64,000 nucleotides of DNA from Colletotrichum lupini (taxonomy: Eukaryota; Ascomycota; Sordariomycetes; Glomerellales; Glomerellaceae). The DNA lies in contig NC_064676.1 in the NCBI RefSeq assembly GCF_023278565.1, forward strand, positions 1,550,001 to 1,614,000, in the 5' to 3' direction. A program made the position numbers and the translations under genes. The notes beneath the pieces are model-generated. The model was not told where the DNA came from and ran no database searches. It saw only the letters and a list, made by a program, of their open reading frames with translations. Numbering within the stretch: position 1 is the first letter of the stretch; each line of letters opens with the position of its first letter. Below are positions 46,701 to 58,936 of this stretch, piece by piece.

Positions 46701-49700
46701 TAATTATTATTAATAAGGACCTTTTCATATTTACTTAGCCGCTCCGAACGGATCGTTATATTAATTAAAAATACTTATTAATAACCTAATTATAGGGGCT
46801 ATTTATATTAATAATTAGCTTAAAAAGTTCTTAAAATCTCTAAAAAGCCTTTATTTATTACTTAATAAATCTAATTTTTATAATAACTTTATTTCTAACT
46901 TAGTTAACGTTCTATTTTTATAAAATAATATAATCGAAGCTACGACTTTATTTCTTAATTATAATAATAATATAATAAACTTTAAGGATAAGGATACTTA
47001 ACTACTTACTAAGTAAACTTAATTATAAATAAGAGCTTCTTAAGAGGGGTAAATTACTCCTTATTATTATTAATCCTTAATATAAGTTACGAGTTTTATT
47101 TATTAAATATTTATTTTATAAAAATATTACTAAATCCGGTTAATCTTTTAGTTATTTTTTTTATTTAGATTTAGAATAAAAATATAAGGGGATAATAAGA
47201 AGAGAAGAATTATTTTTTAGCTATTATAATTAAAAACTTAATAACCTTACTTACTAACTATATATCGTATTAAAAAACCCTATTCCTCCCCTTAAATATT
47301 AAAGCCTAGTTCTTTATCTAATTAAGCCCGTTTAGTATTTAACTTAGCTTATATAGTTTCTTATTTTACTTATTTTATTTTAATATATTAATAATCCTTA
47401 CGAATTATAAGTACGTAATTTTTAATAAGGTACGTTAAAGAGGCGTTTTTAAAAACGGAATTATACTTATCCTCCTTAGTTTTAATATTATTAATATAGT
47501 TAAAAACTATATAAACCAAAATTTTAACTTTTTTAATATTCATTAGGATTAAAAACGCTACCCTACTATTACTTATTATATAACAACAATAATAGCCTTA
47601 CATAGGGTCGGCCCCGAACTATTTAATATCTTATTAATCTTAGCTCTTTTTAAAATAGTATTTTTTACCCTTAAAATATATATAATCATTATATTAATTA
47701 TTGAAATAATCCGATAGAAAAACGTACTTAAAATAGGGGACTATTTTTCTAACTAGCTTATTAATATTAGAACTAATATATTTTTAAAAGGACTATATAT
47801 AATAATTATAAAATATAGTATTCTAAACGCCGTAAGCCTAAATAAGTAAAAGATTAATAATAGGGGTTCGTTTACCTAATTATTAAAATAATAAGCTAAA
47901 GGGATTAATATAATCGTAATTAATAAAAACCTAATAGCTCTATAAGAACGATCTGCTTATAATATCCCGATTATAAATATACTTCTTAATAACGTTCTAA
48001 TTCGTAATTAATTACTAAAATATTTAAGCTATTTATTTTTTAATATACTTATTAACCTAAGGATTTATAATATAGAATTCGGTATAAAGCTCTTTAACTA
48101 ATTTAAAAAGAGTTAATTAATTAGTAATTTTAAAATTTTAAAAAAAAAGAAACGTTAAATTAGGATAAGAATTGAAAAGATTAAATAAAATAGTACTTAT
48201 TATAATTTACTTTTTACTAACTTCTTAAAACTTATAGCCCTAAGTCTTTAAAAAATTAACTTTTTTGAAAATAAAAAAAGAATATTACTAAGGCTAGACG
48301 TTATAACGAGTAGTTTTAATAATTTAATACGCGTTATTAATACCTAAAGTATTAAATATAATAAGTAAATAAATTATATTATTAAAAAAAAAAGAGATTA
48401 AATAAAAAAGGATAATTATAATTAAAAAGCTATTATTAAAAAAAATATTAAAAAGGATTGGAGGGATCGGGGAAAGGCCTCTATATACCCCCTTTTAAAT
48501 CCGGGGTATTAAAAAAGAAAGTACTATAAGCTTCTTAGCTAATTAACGCTAAATTATAACTATTATATATAAAAAAAAGAAGTAAATTATAAAATTAGGG
48601 CCTTTTTATTATTTATAATTTAGTACTTTTCTTTTTAATTAATAAAAGCTACTTCGTAATTAATATAAAAGGGTAGCTTTTTACTTAGCTATTTAACTTT
48701 TTTTTTTTCCTCTTTAATTATTATTATTATTATTAAGTAGCCGTTTTTAACTTAAATATTCTTTAGCCTTCTCTTATACTTTTAGACTTAAGTTATTACT
48801 TCTTTATTACTATTACTAATTAAACCTCCTTTAATTTTACTTCTTAATTTATTATATAAATACTAACCTAGCTATTTATAATAACCTTCTCTCTCCCTAT
48901 TTCTTTTTTTAAACTAAATAATAAAAAGGACGTAGTACGAATTTAGGGCCTAATTACGATAAAAACCCTTAAAACCGATACTAAATACTAACTAAAAAAG
49001 TAAAATTTAAATAAATATATTACTTTTAATAAAACTAACCCTAGGATTATAACGAATATTAAGAGCTCTTAGTTCGTTAATTTTAATACGAACTACTAAT
49101 ATAAAGCGTATATTAATTATTACCTAAGCCTAGTACCTAAACGAAATAGTTTTCCTTAAGTAATCTTAACCCCTTATAAATTTAATTTTTTTAATTAGCT
49201 TAGTATAGGGGACGCACTTCCCTTTTTTAATTAGTACTCTAAGGCTTTTAAAAATTAAAAAAATTAAAAAACTTAAATAAAATAGAGCTATTATAAAATA
49301 ATAAAAGTCTTAACTAATTACTATAACTTTTAAAAACGCTTATTATATAAAAACTAAATTTAAAAATATAAGATCGGATCTATAATAAAAGTTATAATAT
49401 AAGACCTCGCTCTAATACGTAATATAATTATAATTAAAAAAAATAAGAGAGTACTTTTAAACTAAATAAAACCCCTACCCTAATCCCTTAAACTTAAAAA
49501 ATTATATAAAAAATTAGGATTTTAATATACTTAATAATCTTTTTTTTATACTAACGATCCGGGCTATTTTATAAAAATATTTATTAACTAACGGGATAAT
49601 ATAGTTTATTAATACGATTTAAAATAGGATTTTAGGTATTTAAAAAGGATATTTGTTAATAATATCTAAATACTAAAAGCCTTTTATAATTAAATTAATA

Positions 49701-51084
49701 TACTTCTTTATATTTAATAACTAATTAATATAAGCGCTTACGTAGTTTTTATAATATAATAACTAAGTAAATAAAAATATAGTTTATATATATTTAAATA
49801 GTTTTATAACGCGGTCTAATATAGCTAACTTAACTTAACTTATAATGCGTACTAAATAATTTACAAATATTTTAAACTATTTTATAATAAGCTCCGCACG
49901 GCTTAGACTTAATAAATTAGTTATAAGTTTTAATATAATAATTGTTACTTTTTTAATATAATAAAACTTTCCCTAAAAAGGTTTTTTAAAAATATAATAT
50001 ATAATTAGGACTTTAAAAATAGGCCCTATATTAACTTGAATAACTCTAATTACGTTATAATTAATACTTATAAAATACTAACTCCCTAAAAGTCCGGTTC
50101 TTATTTACTTAGCCTTAGATTTACTAAATAAAATCTAAGAATTTATAACTTATATAATTATAGCTATTATACTCTTATAAATCTTACGTATTTTAAAAAA
50201 ACTAAGGATATAGCTAAGAGCTTTAATTAAAAACTTATTACCCTTAAAAAGTTAACCTTACTATTTTGATTTTTAAAAATACTTAAAAATACCTAAGAAT
50301 CTATAATAAATAGTAACCCTAATTAGACTTTATAAATAATTAAATTAATAGAAGTTATTAACTAGCGTCTAAACGCTATTATTAATAATTAACTTATGTA
50401 CCTAATTGATACTTTTAAAACTTATTAAGTTATATAGTCTTTATTAAATATATTATTACTTAAGTTATTACTATACTTTAGCCTAGCTCTTAGTAAAGCT
50501 AGTTTAAATAATTAAAAAAGTAGTTTTTTAAATACTTTAATTAGAGATAAAAATAGCCCTACTATAAAGACTTTAATTAAAGTACTAAGGGTTTAATTAA
50601 AATAAGAAGTTATTAAACGTACTCTTTTTAATTACGATCGGATTATATAAAAAAATAGCGAACGTTAATATTAAGGGCTAGCTAAATTTTATTAAGATTT
50701 TTTATAACGTCGTAATATATATATAAATAAAGCCGATATTAATGAAAATATGAGGGAATAATAAGTTAATTAGTATAATAACTTAATTATAAAAGCTATA
50801 TATATAACTTTAGTTTATACTCTTTAAATATTATTATTAATAAAGGGAATTAAAAAGAATTAGGGTAATAAAAGTTAAGATTAGAAAGCTATTAAAAAAG
50901 AATAAAATAAGAACTAAGTAAAAAAAGTAGAGTAAGTAAAAAAAATAAAAAAAATAAAAAAGGTAATTATAAAAAAGAAGGGTAAATAAAAAGCTTAAAG
51001 CGATTAACTATATATAGTAATTAAAACTAATTTAAAATAATTTCTTTTTATAAAGGATTAAGGAAAAAAAAATTAGAGAATAAT

Positions 51085-51479
51085 TAGAATAGGGTAGGGC
51101 GATTAATCTTAGTAATCCTTTTTAAAACTAATTAAGTTTAGGGATTTATAAAAGAGCTAATTAGAATAAAATATAAAAAAAGGGCCCTAATTAAAAATAA
51201 GAGCTTAGTAATACGGATTTTTATTTTAATTAAATATATACTTTTTAAGATCGAACTAGAGCTTTTTTTAATAATTTATTTCTATACGTAATAATATAAG
51301 ATAATTAAGAAGTCTATTTTTTTAATTTAGTTAATACTATCCTCTTTTTTTTAGTTATAGCTCCGTTAATTAAGACCGTATTAACCTAATTAAAAAAGGT
51401 ATTTTATATTACTTTTATAAATATTAGTAGTTTTTTAAAGCACCGTACTACGAGAGTCCCTTATACCCTATACGTTTTT
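51085..51479 (+). repeat. 3' LTR of element B
   Basis: Direct repeat of 38935-39320, followed by AGTAC (51480-51484), after which the copia element C resumes. Confidence 0.88.
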
Positions 51480-54400
51480 AGTACGATAATTAGTAATTTA
51501 AAAAGGTAATAATAATTATTAAAAATAATAAAAATAAAAATAGTAGCGAAATAATGAAAGAAAAGCGGAAATCTCTTAGATTTTAATAAATTTATTAAGT
51601 AGCGAAAGTATAAATTTATTATAATTAGTGCGCAAATTAAATATATTTTTATTAAAATTAAATACGTTAATAATTATTAATATAAGTATAAACTAAAGTA
51701 CGACTCTTAGTAACTTAAGGTAAAAGAAAAGAGGATAAAACCCGATCCTAAATAGAATTCTAATCCTTTATAAATAAGTAAATATTAACCCGGATTATTA
51801 AGGGACGTAAATATATAAAATTACGGATTAGCCTAATAGTAAATAAATTAACGTAATATTAATCTATTTAACTAAGGTTAATAAAAAAAAGGGGCTATAG
51901 GAGTAACCCCTATTTTATAAGATTATAAACGACCTTAGTTATTAACTAAATAAATAATTTATAAGCATAAGCTTAGGAATTATAGAAATAGTTAATAGAT
52001 TCATTTACGGGCGAGGGGTATTATTAATATAATTATAATTACGAGAACTATATAAAATACTAATAATAACGATTATAAAAGAGGAATTCGTATTATAGAA
52101 CTAGGTATAAGTTAATAGGGCGTATAATTATTTTAATAAATTTAAAAAAAGGGTAAACGACGTAGGTTTTTTCCCTATAATTACTAATAATAATTTATTA
52201 TTATAAAAAGATATATAAAGGTAAAATATAGTATTAGAAGTACAATAATTAACGATTTTATTTATTTCGATCTATAGCTCGTTACTATTATTAATACGAA
52301 ATTCGGTACTAATTAGCTAATAAAAAAAATAACCTAAAGTTATTAATAATACGTAATAACGTAGAGATCGTATATAAATACCGAAAATATAATAATAAAT
52401 ATAAAATAATTTATAAACCTTAAAGAAAAACTTTTTAAAAAAGAAATTATACTCTAGGGAGAAGTATAAAGTCTTATAAAAACCCTAACGATATTTTATA
52501 ATTACTATAAAAAAGTTAGGATTAGGGAATACTAGTATTATTTAGTAATTAATATTATACTTATAAATAAAGCTTTTAATTATTATTATGAAGTAGTACG
52601 TAATCTTAATTAAAACGACTTTTTTAGTATTATTAACATAATTAAAAGCCGCTTTAAGATTTATAATAAGAACCTAGAGCTCCTATTTAAGCTATAAGCG
52701 ATTTCTTTTATATTTATAATTAAAATAATAAAAAGTAAATTGTAAATAAAAATCCTCGAAGAGCTTCTTAATTAAATTAATAAGCTAGCGAAAACCTAGT
52801 TAAATAAAGGAATAAATAAGTAAAAAGTTAAATATTTTTATATAATAATCTAGCGTATATTAAAAATAAAAATAACCCTATACTAAGTATTTAAAAACTA
52901 TAAAACGCTCTATTTAAAACTAAGATCTAGTTTTAATATTAAAATAAAAATATTATATTAAACTTATCTCTAAGTATATAACGGCCCTTATTAATAATAT
53001 TAAATCGATCGGACGTATAATAAAAACAAAAAGAGGCTAGATATAGTAATTATTAATAAAGAGGCTTAAAATCGTTAAATAAGTAGAGATTTAAGTTACG
53101 AATAAGGTAATAAAAAAAGTAATATTATATTTATAAAAAGGATAGATATTAGTTAAGTAACTATTTTAAAAAAGAGCGTATTAAATCGTATAAATAGTAT
53201 AAAAAGTTAAGGGTAATAAATAATAAAACTAGCCCTTATTAATTTAATTAATTCCTTATTATATATAAAAATAAATCCGGGGGTATAGAACTTAGTAAAA
53301 GTAGTTAAAGTAATAGCTTAAAATATCCGCCCCCTATAAGAGATTTAAAAAATAAAGAAAATCTTACTCCTTATACTAATAAATTAAATTATAACGAAAT
53401 TAACGAGGTTAATTACTCTTTTTTTACCCCGTTAGTTTTTAGAAAATATATAAAACTAAATAAATAAAAAGTAATAAAAGCTCTTAATAAATAAGCTTTT
53501 ATTTATAAATAATAAGAGAAGGTCCTTTAGATAACGGATATAGAGGTAGCTAAAAAGGCGAATTTAATAAAGCTAAAGCTTATTTTCTTAATATTTAAAA
53601 AAAAAAAACGCTACCTCTTTTAATATTAAAAAAAAAATTATAATACTAAATAAATCTAAAAGTAACTAGAGGGGTCCTTTTTATACTACTTAAATTATTT
53701 AAATACTAAGCTCGTATAAGTATTTTATATAAGTAAAAAGTACAGCCTAGATAATTTCCAAGAGATTATCCTAAATACTAAGGTATTATAATAATTAATA
53801 AAAAGAAAAGGGTAATTCTAAGCGCTATAAAAAATCGCACTAATAATACTTAATACGTTAATAGTAAATATTATAAAAATTAGCTTTAGCCTAAGTAAAG
53901 AAATCGTTATCCTAAGTATAATAAAAGTAGAGACGTATTTTAAAATAATAACTTTCTATATTTTACTTATTAATACTTTATTTCTCTTATATCTAAAAAA
54001 TATAAATTAACTAAGTATTATATTTAATAATACGAAGAATAGAATTTTTAGTAATAAGTATTTCGAAATAGTTGAATAATAATAGGGGTATGCGTTTATA
54101 AAGTTTATTAATAATATAAAGTTAATTAATTATTTAAAGGAAAGTAAGCTTAGATAATTATATTAGAAATTTAGGTACCCGTCGGTTACGAGGCTATATA
54201 ACCTCACAAAGTAATTAAGTAATAATAATATCGAAATAAAAGTACTAGAGTAGTTAACGAAAGTATACTATTAATACTAAATAAATACGTAAAGCTTATA
54301 TAAATTTAAATTTAAACTGCGTAATAAGCTTAACTTTAATTAAGAAATCGTTATTAATGTTTTCTATTTAAATAGTCGGCTAGTCTTATATATAATTAAT

Positions 54401-54509
54401 ATAACTATATCTTTTTAAATAGGGTAATTCCTTTAGGATTTATAAATAAAAATAGTTTAAATAGCTTTATAAAAAAGCTAGATCGATATATACTAAGGAC
54501 CGCTAAATA

Positions 54510-56900
54510 GTATTAAAACCGATACTAATACTAGTTTTAAATTAGTAAAATTTAAAGAAAATGCGACGGTTTATAGTATATAGCTAAAGATCGTACTCGT
54601 TAAAGCGTATTATAATATTAAAAAAGTAAAGAGGGTATATTAGTAACTAAAAAGGGCGTTTAGAATTATTAAAAAGGAAAATCCTAATTCTATTAATAAT
54701 AAATATTTCTAAATAGTACTTAAATATTATAATAATATTATAAGACTTAATAAGCTTATATTAATATTATTAGTATTTAGAGTATATTTAAAAATAACCT
54801 TAACCTCGCTACTATTATTAAATATAAGCTAACGAGCCTAAGTAGTTAAAAAAATAATATAAGTATTACGTAAAGTAAATATAAAAAAATAAGTTAATAA
54901 GGTAATTATTACGTATAATAAGCCCGATATAAGAAGTAATTTAAATATATTACTAAATTTAAATATATAAGTATAGTACGAAATTATTTAATAATAGGCT
55001 AGGTTATATAAATAATCTCTATTAACGAGCGCTCTTACGTAGTTATAAGAGATCGTAACTAGCCCCTTAAAGTATTAATTATAATAATTAGATTATATTA
55101 TATAAACCTTAGTAAGATAATTTTTAATTTATAAAAAAAAGAAGAGCTAGGGGAAACTATATAACTTATAATAGAAGTATAAGAAATTATTTTTAATAAG
55201 ATCGTTATAATAGTACTAATAAATAACGAGGAAAAGGAAATTATTAAAAAAGTATTAATATTATTAATAAAACGTTATAAAGAATTATAATAATAAGCCC
55301 TAATACGGTAATTCATTATTAATAACGAGGTAATTAATACTTTTTATATAATAAAAAAGAAGGCTAATTTCGAGCTAATAATTAAATTACGTAAAAAAGG
55401 CGTAATTATAACGATTAAAAAGCTATATAAGGGATTAAATCTTATCGAAGTAAATACTTTTTTAAATCGAGGGGTCTATCGATTTATCCTTTACGACTTA
55501 GAGAAGTATATAAACCTCTATATATTTAAATTATAAATAGTTCGTAAAATTAAAAAAGAAGGAATACCCTAGCTATATAAGAAGCTTAAGTATATAATTT
55601 AGGGGTATAGTAATATTAAAAAAGCGATACTACTTATATAATTATTTATAATATAGCGCTATAACTAATAATTAATAATAGTACTAATAATATTACTATA
55701 AAAAAAAGGATATAAGATTTAGAGCCGTAATATTACCTAAGCCTATACTTAATTAGCTATAGGGCTTATAAAGAAAATCCTAGCCTATTTACTAAAAGAA
55801 ATAGTTAATAAGTACTTGGAAAGTACGATTATTAAGGTATTTAAGCTATTATATAAGCTCGTAAAATCGGGTATTTATTAATAAACTATATACTAAGATT
55901 TTCATATAAATCAATTATTAATAGTTATATTTACGTACGATCTATATTTACTAGTTTCTAAATATAAAAATAATTAATTTAAGATCGTTAGAATATAAAC
56001 TAACGATATATTAAGCCTATTTAATATTAACTTTATAAAAAAAGAGGATAAAGAGCTTTAAAAAGCGGGTTTTATAAAAAAACTAAAAGAGGTCCTTATA
56101 ATAAATAATCCCCTAGTATTTTATAATAGGATTTTTCTAATTAAAAAAGAAACTATTATTTTTTAATAAAAAGAGTAGGATAAGAAAATTAATTTTATTA
56201 ATTAAAACGTAACTAATATTAAAAAGTAATATAAGGCTAAGCTCGCGCGAGGGGTATATATTATAAGTATATATTAGCCTAAAATAACTTTTAATTATGC
56301 TAAAATAATATAAGTTATAGATCTAACTAAACGAAATATTAAAATACTTAATAAGTAGCTTAAATAATAATAAATAAATCTTAATCGAGGCCTCGTTTAC
56401 TACTTAATTAAATTAGTAATTAGTAAGCTCTATATTTTTATTAATAAGTTATTTATAAATAATAATAACCTTATTTCGTAATTAGGGTATATTATTATCC
56501 TAGTTAATAAGAGTATAAATAAAAGCGAATTTACTATATATAATAATATTATTTATTATTTATTAACTAAAAGTAAGTAAGTAATAAAGAGTATATTAGT
56601 GTTAGAGGTTTATAATATAATTAATAACGTTAACCTCTCTTATATAATTTTAATAATACTAAAAAGAATTACTAATTAACTTAGCCTTTTATTAATCCTA
56701 ACGGTTATTTATACTAATTCTTATTTATTATACGAATACCTTATTAAATTAGGGATAATAAAAGAAAAGAGGTTTATAATTAATATTATAGCCTTTAAAT
56801 AATCGTATAAAAAGTATAAGATACTCGAAATCCGTTAGATTAATAATAATAATAACCTCGCTAACGCTTTTATATAGTAGTTTTTTTTTAAATTTTATAA
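54510..56900 (+). pseudogene. Element C integrase-RT-RNase H remnant (copia type)
   Basis: Stop-riddled plus-strand frames follow the order of fungal copia polyproteins. A distal integrase region lies at about 54,510-54,900 (I-R-L-N-K-L-I-L-I-L-L-V-F). The RT runs from about 55,440: N-R-G-V-Y-R-F-I, then Q-G-Y-S-N-I-K-K-A-I-L, N-I-T-Q-A-Y and Q-T-N-D-I-L near 55,990-56,010 where T-D-D is catalytic. The RNase H lies at about 56,390-56,880: R-G-L-V-Y-Y, S-Q-L-G-Y-I-I, Y-E-Y-L-I-K-L-G. Family assignment is by motif order. Confidence 0.8.
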
Positions 56901-57306
56901 ATATAAAAGATCGACCTTAATAAGATTACGTTTTTAAAAGAAATTATATAATATAATATACTTTTTAACTATATAATATATATAATATATCCTAAGTACG
57001 CGCTTAACGTAATATAGTAGTTTTAATATAAAAACTACTATTTAATTTAGGATAAGTAAGCTATTTTATAGCGGCGCTAGTTAGAAAGGTTAATAATAAA
57101 AGTCGGCCGTAATAATTAACTATAATAGTTAGTTATAATGATTAAAAGCGGCCTTTTTTAACTATAAAAGTTCTAAACTTTAATAGCGACGTAGAGGTTT
57201 TTAAAAAAAGGGCTAAATAAGTTAATATTTACTATTTAGAGCTCGTAAAAATTCTTTTTATCCTTATCGTTTTTAATATTACCCAAAGCTACTCTCTTTT
57301 CAAACT

Positions 57307-57384
57307 AAATAAATCTACTAAATAAATTTACTAAATAAATCTACTAAATAAATTTATTAAATAAATCTATTAAATAAACTTATT
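57307..57384 (+). repeat. 13-bp tandem repeat, six copies
   Basis: Six adjacent copies of a 13-bp unit AAATAAATYTAYT lie in the 3' non-coding part of element C. Copies differ only by C/T transitions (one also shifted to AAATAAACTTATT), so an originally uniform array was probably altered by RIP. Confidence 0.85.
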
Positions 57385-58257
57385 AATATATAAACTATTA
57401 CTTAGATAGCTAGTTAAATAATTAGTTAAGAAATTAGCTAATTAAAATATTACCTTAACGAGAACCTATTCTAAAAATACTTATTAATAAGTCTACCCCT
57501 CTCGGGCTAGGCACCCTCTTTAACTAGCTTAACGCTATAACTATTATAGTTAATATAAGTATGCCCGAGGATTAGTAAAGTACTTTTTAATAGTACGGAA
57601 TTTAGCTAAGTAATAGTACGAACGCCGTAAATAGCTAGGCTAATATAGACGTTAAGATTTAGTATATTAATACTAATTTAGCTATAATAGCTATAATAAA
57701 TAAGCTAGAGGTATATAAAGTTAAGGTAATAAGCCGGTACTTTAAATAGCTTTTATAAAACCCCCTAGGTAATAATAATACTTATATAAAAAAATAAATT
57801 ATACTAAACTTAGCTACTTATGTAAGCTAGTACTAAGAGGTCCTATATATATTAAAATAAGTAAAGCTCGCTCTATAAATAGCTAGAACTTAAGAGGACT
57901 ATAGTAAAAAGTTAAGAGCTATTAAAAAGGGAGATAATAGTCGAGTTAGTTAATTACTATTTTAGTTAGTAATTAGGTATAGAGCGTATTATACTTAGTT
58001 TTCTTTAATACGTAATATATAGTACGGCCCTAGTAGATTGCTCTATTGGGGGGTACTAACACTTTTATAAAAGTAGTACTTAATAAGGGGTTAGAATAAT
58101 TCGTAAGTAATAAAAAAGTTAATATATAAATAAAAAAATAAGTTATATAAAAAGAGTAAAAAAAAAGGGGAAAAGGGGACGACTTAGTAAATAAGCCCGA
58201 GGTCGAATTATATCTCTAATTATAATAAGTAAATTAATAAAAAAAAGAGAAAGTTAG

Positions 58258-58459
58258 TATTAAATTAGAAATTTAATTTAACCGCAGCATACGGCTAACT
58301 ATATAGGGGCTAATTGGGGGCCCTATTTACGATTATTATAACTAGCCTAACCTATAATTAGAACCTCCTTTTTATATTTACGTAAATATTTATATAGTTT
58401 AATTAATCTCTTCGTTAACTACGGTTCGAACTAACTACCCTATAATAGGGATACTAATA
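58258..58459 (+). repeat. 3' LTR of element C
   Basis: 202 bp direct repeat of 37324-37525, followed by the target duplication AGAAC at 58460-58464, where ordinary host sequence resumes abruptly. Confidence 0.92.
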
Positions 58460-58464
58460 AGAAC

Positions 58465-58936
58465 ATTACGAGTCGTAGAAAGAGGCGATGGAGACCGCGG
58501 CCTGATAGGGCGTTTTACGATGTAAAATGCAGGATGGCTAATACCCTAAGCCTGATTCAACATGTGAACACCATTCTTGATACTTATAGAGGTTGCTTCG
58601 TGGCACACTGCAATCGACTGACTGAGTCGATTTCGCTCTTATTTGACTGAGGTAATCGCAATACATCAAGCAGTGCCTGCTGACAACTTACTGCAGATAG
58701 CAGCCTCGCCCGAGAACTGATTATTTTAAGCGAGACCAAGACAATTTTGAAACGTACTGGAAAGCTTACTCTCGACATCAACAGCTCGTTGTATGACGGT
58801 CTTCAGACTCGACCCATCACCTTGCACTCAGGACCTAACATTTCATCCAGAGTTAGCGTCACAGATCAGCACATAACACATTCACCGGAAATTCTAAGTA
58901 GCAAGATTGATGAGTCTTCAGCTCCGTCAAATTGAT
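58465..58936 (+). promoter_or_regulatory. Upstream region of the AAA+ ATPase gene
   Basis: 472 bp of ordinary-composition sequence between the end of element C and the ATPase start codon. It probably holds the proximal promoter and 5' UTR. Small open frames on both strands lack coding features. No RIP signature is visible, although it directly abuts the RIPed block. Confidence 0.5.

Larger units (their letters stand above)
38935..51479 (+). mobile_element. Ty3/gypsy retrotransposon B, nested in element C
   Basis: LTRs at 38935-39320 and 51085-51479 (about 390 bp, small indels plus transitions) enclose a 12.5-kb element that includes a later solo LTR. The target duplication is AGTAC at 38930-38934 and 51480-51484 (or GTAC, since the last LTR base is ambiguous). 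RT, RNase H and integrase remnants on the plus strand are of a fungal gypsy type with an RT motif F-I-N-N-I-V-V-K-G-P in place of F-L-D-D-I-x-V-K-G-P. The region from about 46.7 kb to the 3' LTR (over 4 kb) is unassigned, making B long for its class. Confidence 0.88.
37324..58459 (+). mobile_element. Ty1/copia retrotransposon C, interrupted by element B
   Basis: Outer element of the nest. LTRs of 202 bp lie at 37324-37525 and 58258-58459, and an identical 5-bp target duplication AGAAC flanks it (37319-37323 and 58460-58464). It spans 21,136 bp; subtracting element B and its duplication leaves about 8.6 kb. The internal sequence is split into 37,526-38,934 and 51,480-58,257. Integrase precedes RT and RNase H on the plus strand, the Ty1/copia order. 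Strong RIP; no intact frame. Confidence 0.9.

Noticed and set aside
48300..51000. AT-rich repeats examined for CRISPR-like or satellite organisation
   Set aside because: There are no regularly spaced identical repeats; the similarity is only the general RIP-driven composition.
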